DNA of 33,700 bases, from assembly GCA_937893495.1 (NCBI GenBank), contig CALBIE010000620.1, positions 1-33,700 of the forward strand, given 5' to 3'. The position numbers and the translations under genes are program-made. The first letter of the stretch is position 1. Each line of letters begins with the position of its first letter. This document shows positions 31,501 through 33,700 of this stretch, in pieces. The notes beneath the pieces were generated by a model that made no database searches, was not told where the DNA came from, and worked only from the letters and a program-made list of their open reading frames with translations. The stretch comes from an uncultured Verrucomicrobiales bacterium (GTDB lineage: Bacteria > Verrucomicrobiota > Verrucomicrobiia > Limisphaerales > JAYPXF01).

Positions 31501-33700
31501 CGGAGTCGAGGCCCATCTCCAGGTTGAGCATCTCGGTCGGATAACCCGTCTTCTCCGAAACAATCTCGAGCAGAATTGGTGCGACCTGGCTGTTGGAAAG
31601 AACTGATGCGGCAACCGGTTGCTGAACGGACGGTGCGACGGCGCTTCCAGTGGCGGAACCGAGATAGTCAACGACCTGCTGCAACGTCTGCAGACTACCC
31701 AACTGATCCGGCTTGATTTCCGGCGCGTCAGGCAGGCGCGTTTGCAACGCGGACATGATCTCAACGCGCTTGATCGAATCGATGCCAAGATCGGAATCGA
31801 GGCCCATCTCGAGGTTGAGCATCTCGGTCGGATAACCGGTCTTTTCCGAGACGACCTCCATCAACACGTCGGCGATTCGCGATTTAATATCAGTAGTCGG
31901 AGCCGCCGCGACCGCGACCGGTGTCAGCGACGGTTGCGCTGCCGGAACGACGGATTGCGGCTCGGGAATTGGTGAAACCAAAGGTGCCGGAATCGCAATG
32001 CGGGCAGTAGCAGCGAGCGGTGCAGCCGTTTCGGAACTGATGGGCAAATGCCCACCCGTGAGAGCCCGCTGCTGTTCCACGAGGGCGAGAAAAGTTTTCA
32101 GCGCGGTGTCCTGACCTTCCAGAAACTTGCGATGAAGCTCGGCCGTTTGTTCCTGAAGTTGCTGCAGCGCGACCAGTCCTTCGCGGGAGGCGTTCATGGC
32201 CTGGTCAAGTTCGGCCGGGGTCAGCGCCGCGCGGGATGTTTTGGAATTCATGGTTGCCGTTGGTGACGTCGCAGGCCGCGAGGGTGAGAGATGGGCGGCG
32301 GCGTTCATCATGCCGATTTTTGATCGCGGAGCCGAAGGCGGTCGTTCTGGTTTCTGGTTGCGTTTGTTGGCGCCGCAAATCGGGATGTTCAGTTTCGATT
32401 TCTGCGTGTGATTGCGATCCGGTGACCGGCTGAATTCCTCGTCCCAGAGTTGCAGGTCGATGGCGTGCCCGGCAGCCGCAATTTCACACAAGGTCAGCGC
32501 CAGATCACGCATGCCGTCATTACGACCCTTGGAGGCATCCAGCGAGACCACCGTGGCGTCGGTGTCCTTCAGGATTGCCTTGATCAGGCCGTTCAAGACG
32601 TTGCCCGGACCGACTTCGACAAACGTGCGAACGCCGCATTCGTACATCGCCTGAATCTGTTCGACGAAGCGCACCGGTTTGGCGAGTTGTCCGGCGAGAA
32701 TGGAGCGGAGTTCGTCGGCGGAATCGGGATAAACATCGGCCGTGGAATTCGCGAAGACCGGGATTGCGGCGGGGCTGATCTTCGCCTGATTCAACCGCGC
32801 CAGGAATGGCTGGCGCGCATTGGCGACCAGTGGACTGTGAAACGCCGCGGAGACGGGCAGCGTGCGGTTCCAGATCGAGCGATCGGAAAAGAGCGCGGAC
32901 GTTTTCTGAATCGCCTCCAGTGTTCCGGCCAGGACGATTTGATCCGGCGCGTTGTGATTGGCAATGACGAGGCCGCAGTTTTCCTTTTCGAGCAGCTCTT
33001 CGACCGTTTCGAGCGAGGCCTTGGCGACGAGCATGCCGCCGGCTTCCTTCGCCTGACTGGCTTCGGCCATCAGACGACCGCGGAAATTCGACAGCACGTG
33101 AAATGTCTCCTCGTCAATCCGGCCGGCGGCATGAAGCGCAACGAGTTCGCCGTAACTGTGTCCACCCACCACGTCGGCCTGAAGGCCAAAGCCTTGCAAC
33201 ACCTTGAAACCGCCCAGGCACGCGGCGCCGATGGCCGGTTGCGCAATCTGGGTCTGCTTCAATTGCTCGGCCTGTCGCGGCGGCGTTTCCTTGTCAAAAG
33301 CCGGATGCGGAAAAATGTAGTCGCTGAGACGGTCGGTGAGTTGCCCGGACTTGTCCGCGTCGAATGCGGGATTGGCGGCATCAAAGACGTTCAGGAATTC
33401 GGGAAACTGACAGGCAAGATCGCGCATCATTCCCACGTATTGCGAGCCCTGCCCGGGGAAGATGACGCCCAGTTGACCGGCGGCGGCGGCGCGACCGAAG
33501 ATGGCACCCTCCGGCGTGCTCCAACGTTCGCTGCCGGGTTTGGAACCAAGATTGCGGCGGGCCGAGGCCAGCGCTTTACTGAGCGAACCGGGTTCGTTCG
33601 CACAAACAAGGAACAGCCGGTAGGGCGCCTTGGCGTCGAACGACGAGCGCGAGCGCGCCGCAAATTCCCGCACGTCGATCCACTTGCCACCCTCGGGAAC
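28595..33700 (-). CDS. pfaA: PfaA-like PUFA-type synthase, 5' end outside the window: AT-ACPx3-KR-DH
   Basis: The frame is open through the right edge, with sensible codons before the GTG at 33673, so this is the C-terminal part (about 1,700 residues) of a larger protein; a ketosynthase is expected upstream. Numbering here is from that GTG. The acyltransferase (about 68-375) has GQGSQYVGM and Ser173 in GGHSYGELVA. A Pro/Ala-rich linker leads to three acyl carrier domains with LGIDSIKR Ser near 632, 729 and 828. The ketoreductase (about 1105-1370) has GGGRGVTA and DYAAAN. The C-terminal PKS-type dehydratase (about 1415-1690) has HVLNGKAVVP and DCSFQ, the two catalytic motifs. The order matches PfaA, with three carriers instead of the five or six common in Shewanella. 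Its TGA overlaps the next ATG. Confidence 0.92.
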   Translation of the reverse strand, partial: VPEGGKWIDVREFAARSRSSFDAKAPYRLFLVCANEPGSLSKALASARRNLGSKPGSERWSTPEGAIFGRAAAAGQLGVIFPGQGSQYVGMMRDLACQFPEFLNVFDAANPAFDADKSGQLTDRLSDYIFPHPAFDKETPPRQAEQLKQTQIAQPAIGAACLGGFKVLQGFGLQADVVGGHSYGELVALHAAGRIDEETFHVLSNFRGRLMAEASQAKEAGGMLVAKASLETVEELLEKENCGLVIANHNAPDQIVLAGTLEAIQKTSALFSDRSIWNRTLPVSAAFHSPLVANARQPFLARLNQAKISPAAIPVFANSTADVYPDSADELRSILAGQLAKPVRFVEQIQAMYECGVRTFVEVGPGNVLNGLIKAILKDTDATVVSLDASKGRNDGMRDLALTLCEIAAAGHAIDLQLWDEEFSRSPDRNHTQKSKLNIPICGANKRNQKPERPPSAPRSKIGMMNAAAHLSPSRPATSPTATMNSKTSRAALTPAELDQAMNASREGLVALQQLQEQTAELHRKFLEGQDTALKTFLALVEQQRALTGGHLPISSETAAPLAATARIAIPAPLVSPIPEPQSVVPAAQPSLTPVAVAAAPTTDIKSRIADVLMEVVSEKTGYPTEMLNLEMGLDSDLGIDSIKRVEIMSALQTRLPDAPEIKPDQLGSLQTLQQVVDYLGSATGSAVAPSVQQPVAASVLSNSQVAPILLEIVSEKTGYPTEMLNLEMGLDSDLGIDSIKRVEIMSALQSRLPDAPEIKPDQLGSLQTLQQVVSFLSQVPTGAPAEPVVAATTTAKGIDEAAVSEALLRIVSDKTGYPVEMLNLEMGLDSDLGIDSIKRVEIMSALQNELSEVPEIKPEALGTFQTLQHVVQFLCAGDSVPAAASASPTTPVHAANFSSEAEQTLERLVVKSTEYHGNGSREKIKLAKGALIWLVDDNTDLARQIEKELGTLGHRVVRERLGKLSQQKLPERLGALIVLAATGHDQDDQILESFALIQHAGPALRRSGQSGGALLATISRLDGCFGLRGLNGNSNPLSGGLAGMTKTAKHEWPEVECKAIDLDAELRDVRTAARTIVREMLTHGPVEIGLSDHARSTVELQSIPINGEATTLPLAKGDVVVVSGGGRGVTAQAAIALAKAMQPTLVLLGRSPTPEQEPDWLNALTTTADIKRAIHANLNGQSTLKDVEQQYRRWMGNREVTANVQQMEQAGARVVYRSVDIRDGAAVGSLFDSLRKEFGPIRGLIHGAGVLADRKIEDKTSEQFEHVYSTKVDGLKTLLQSAKDDDLKFIALFSSFTGRYGRTGQVDYAAANEVLNKLAQFESQRRPNCRVVSVNWGPWNGGMVNSALKAIFEKEGVGLIEPRAGADYLVRELSVGVNGPVEVVVVAPSPGLGNFNNRPAAAMVETTESQSPSGEPAFETIVSVERFPFLRSHVLNGKAVVPAALMVEWMAHAAMHGHPGMAFNGLNDFAVFKGIILAEDESVSLSANVLTPKESAGGLVVPVQLVSSQDGRTRIHARAQVLLGNSVIKATDPRITDAGKPDGRTRAEIYQPEFLFHGTELEGIEVLTENDAKGISATISAAPRPSSWIDDPLRQTWITEPLMLDCSFQMMILWSLQHQGAHSLPTGFAKFRQYVRRFPNHAMTVRIRVTSVEQQIVRARMECLDAKGRLLASMEGYECVLDSSLKAAFARNRLARLQQA

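Noticed and set aside
31110-31860. Three spaced repeats considered as a CRISPR or tandem DNA array
   Set aside because: The period is about 290 bases and the repeats code for acyl carrier domains with LGIDSIKR motifs.

Overview
The window looks like a bacterial chromosome segment, probably from a verrucomicrobial or planctomycete-type organism. This is an inference from three formylglycine sulfatases beside a DUF1080 protein and a sialidase-like protein, REP-type transposases with many palindromic repeats, few clear Shine-Dalgarno sequences, and a secondary-lipid (PUFA-type) synthase. No rRNA, tRNA or CRISPR array was seen.

Left end (1-2.1 kb): an array of short gene cassettes separated by attC-like sites of an integron. 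At least three complete cassettes are visible, each with one short plus-strand gene, and the core sites chain correctly from cassette to cassette. No integrase gene is in the window. The array runs into a REP-associated tyrosine transposase element (2243-3278) with perfect 24-bp inverted ends.

3.25-8.0 kb, minus strand: a tightly packed five-gene operon, STAS protein - MlaE permease - MlaF ATPase - MlaD/MCE protein - GAF/SpoIIE-phosphatase/HATPase protein. It joins a phospholipid-type ABC transporter to partner-switching regulators. The transposase element has replaced the last codons of the phosphatase gene.

8.0-17.6 kb: an MFS transporter, a secreted DUF1080 protein, three secreted sulfatases and a secreted sialidase-like protein, suggesting breakdown of sulfated or sialylated glycans. 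A gene-free stretch at 15.1-16.07 kb holds hairpin repeats and remnants of a transposase, a DUF1016/YhcG nuclease and possibly an XRE regulator.

18.0-33.7 kb, minus strand: the main find. Five genes overlap end to start: a PfaA-like synthase (5' end outside the window; AT-ACP-ACP-ACP-KR-DH visible), a PfaC-like synthase (KS-CLF-AT-four hot-dog dehydratase units), OleA, OleB and OleC. The Pfa-type synthase would build a long polyunsaturated acyl chain. OleA would condense two acyl chains head to head, OleC would form a beta-lactone and OleB would decarboxylate it to an olefin. In Shewanella these two systems are separate loci that together make a polyunsaturated C31 hydrocarbon; here they appear as one translationally coupled operon. 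OleD and an enoyl reductase (PfaD) are not in the window. A compound palindromic repeat ends the operon and supplies the oleC stop codon.
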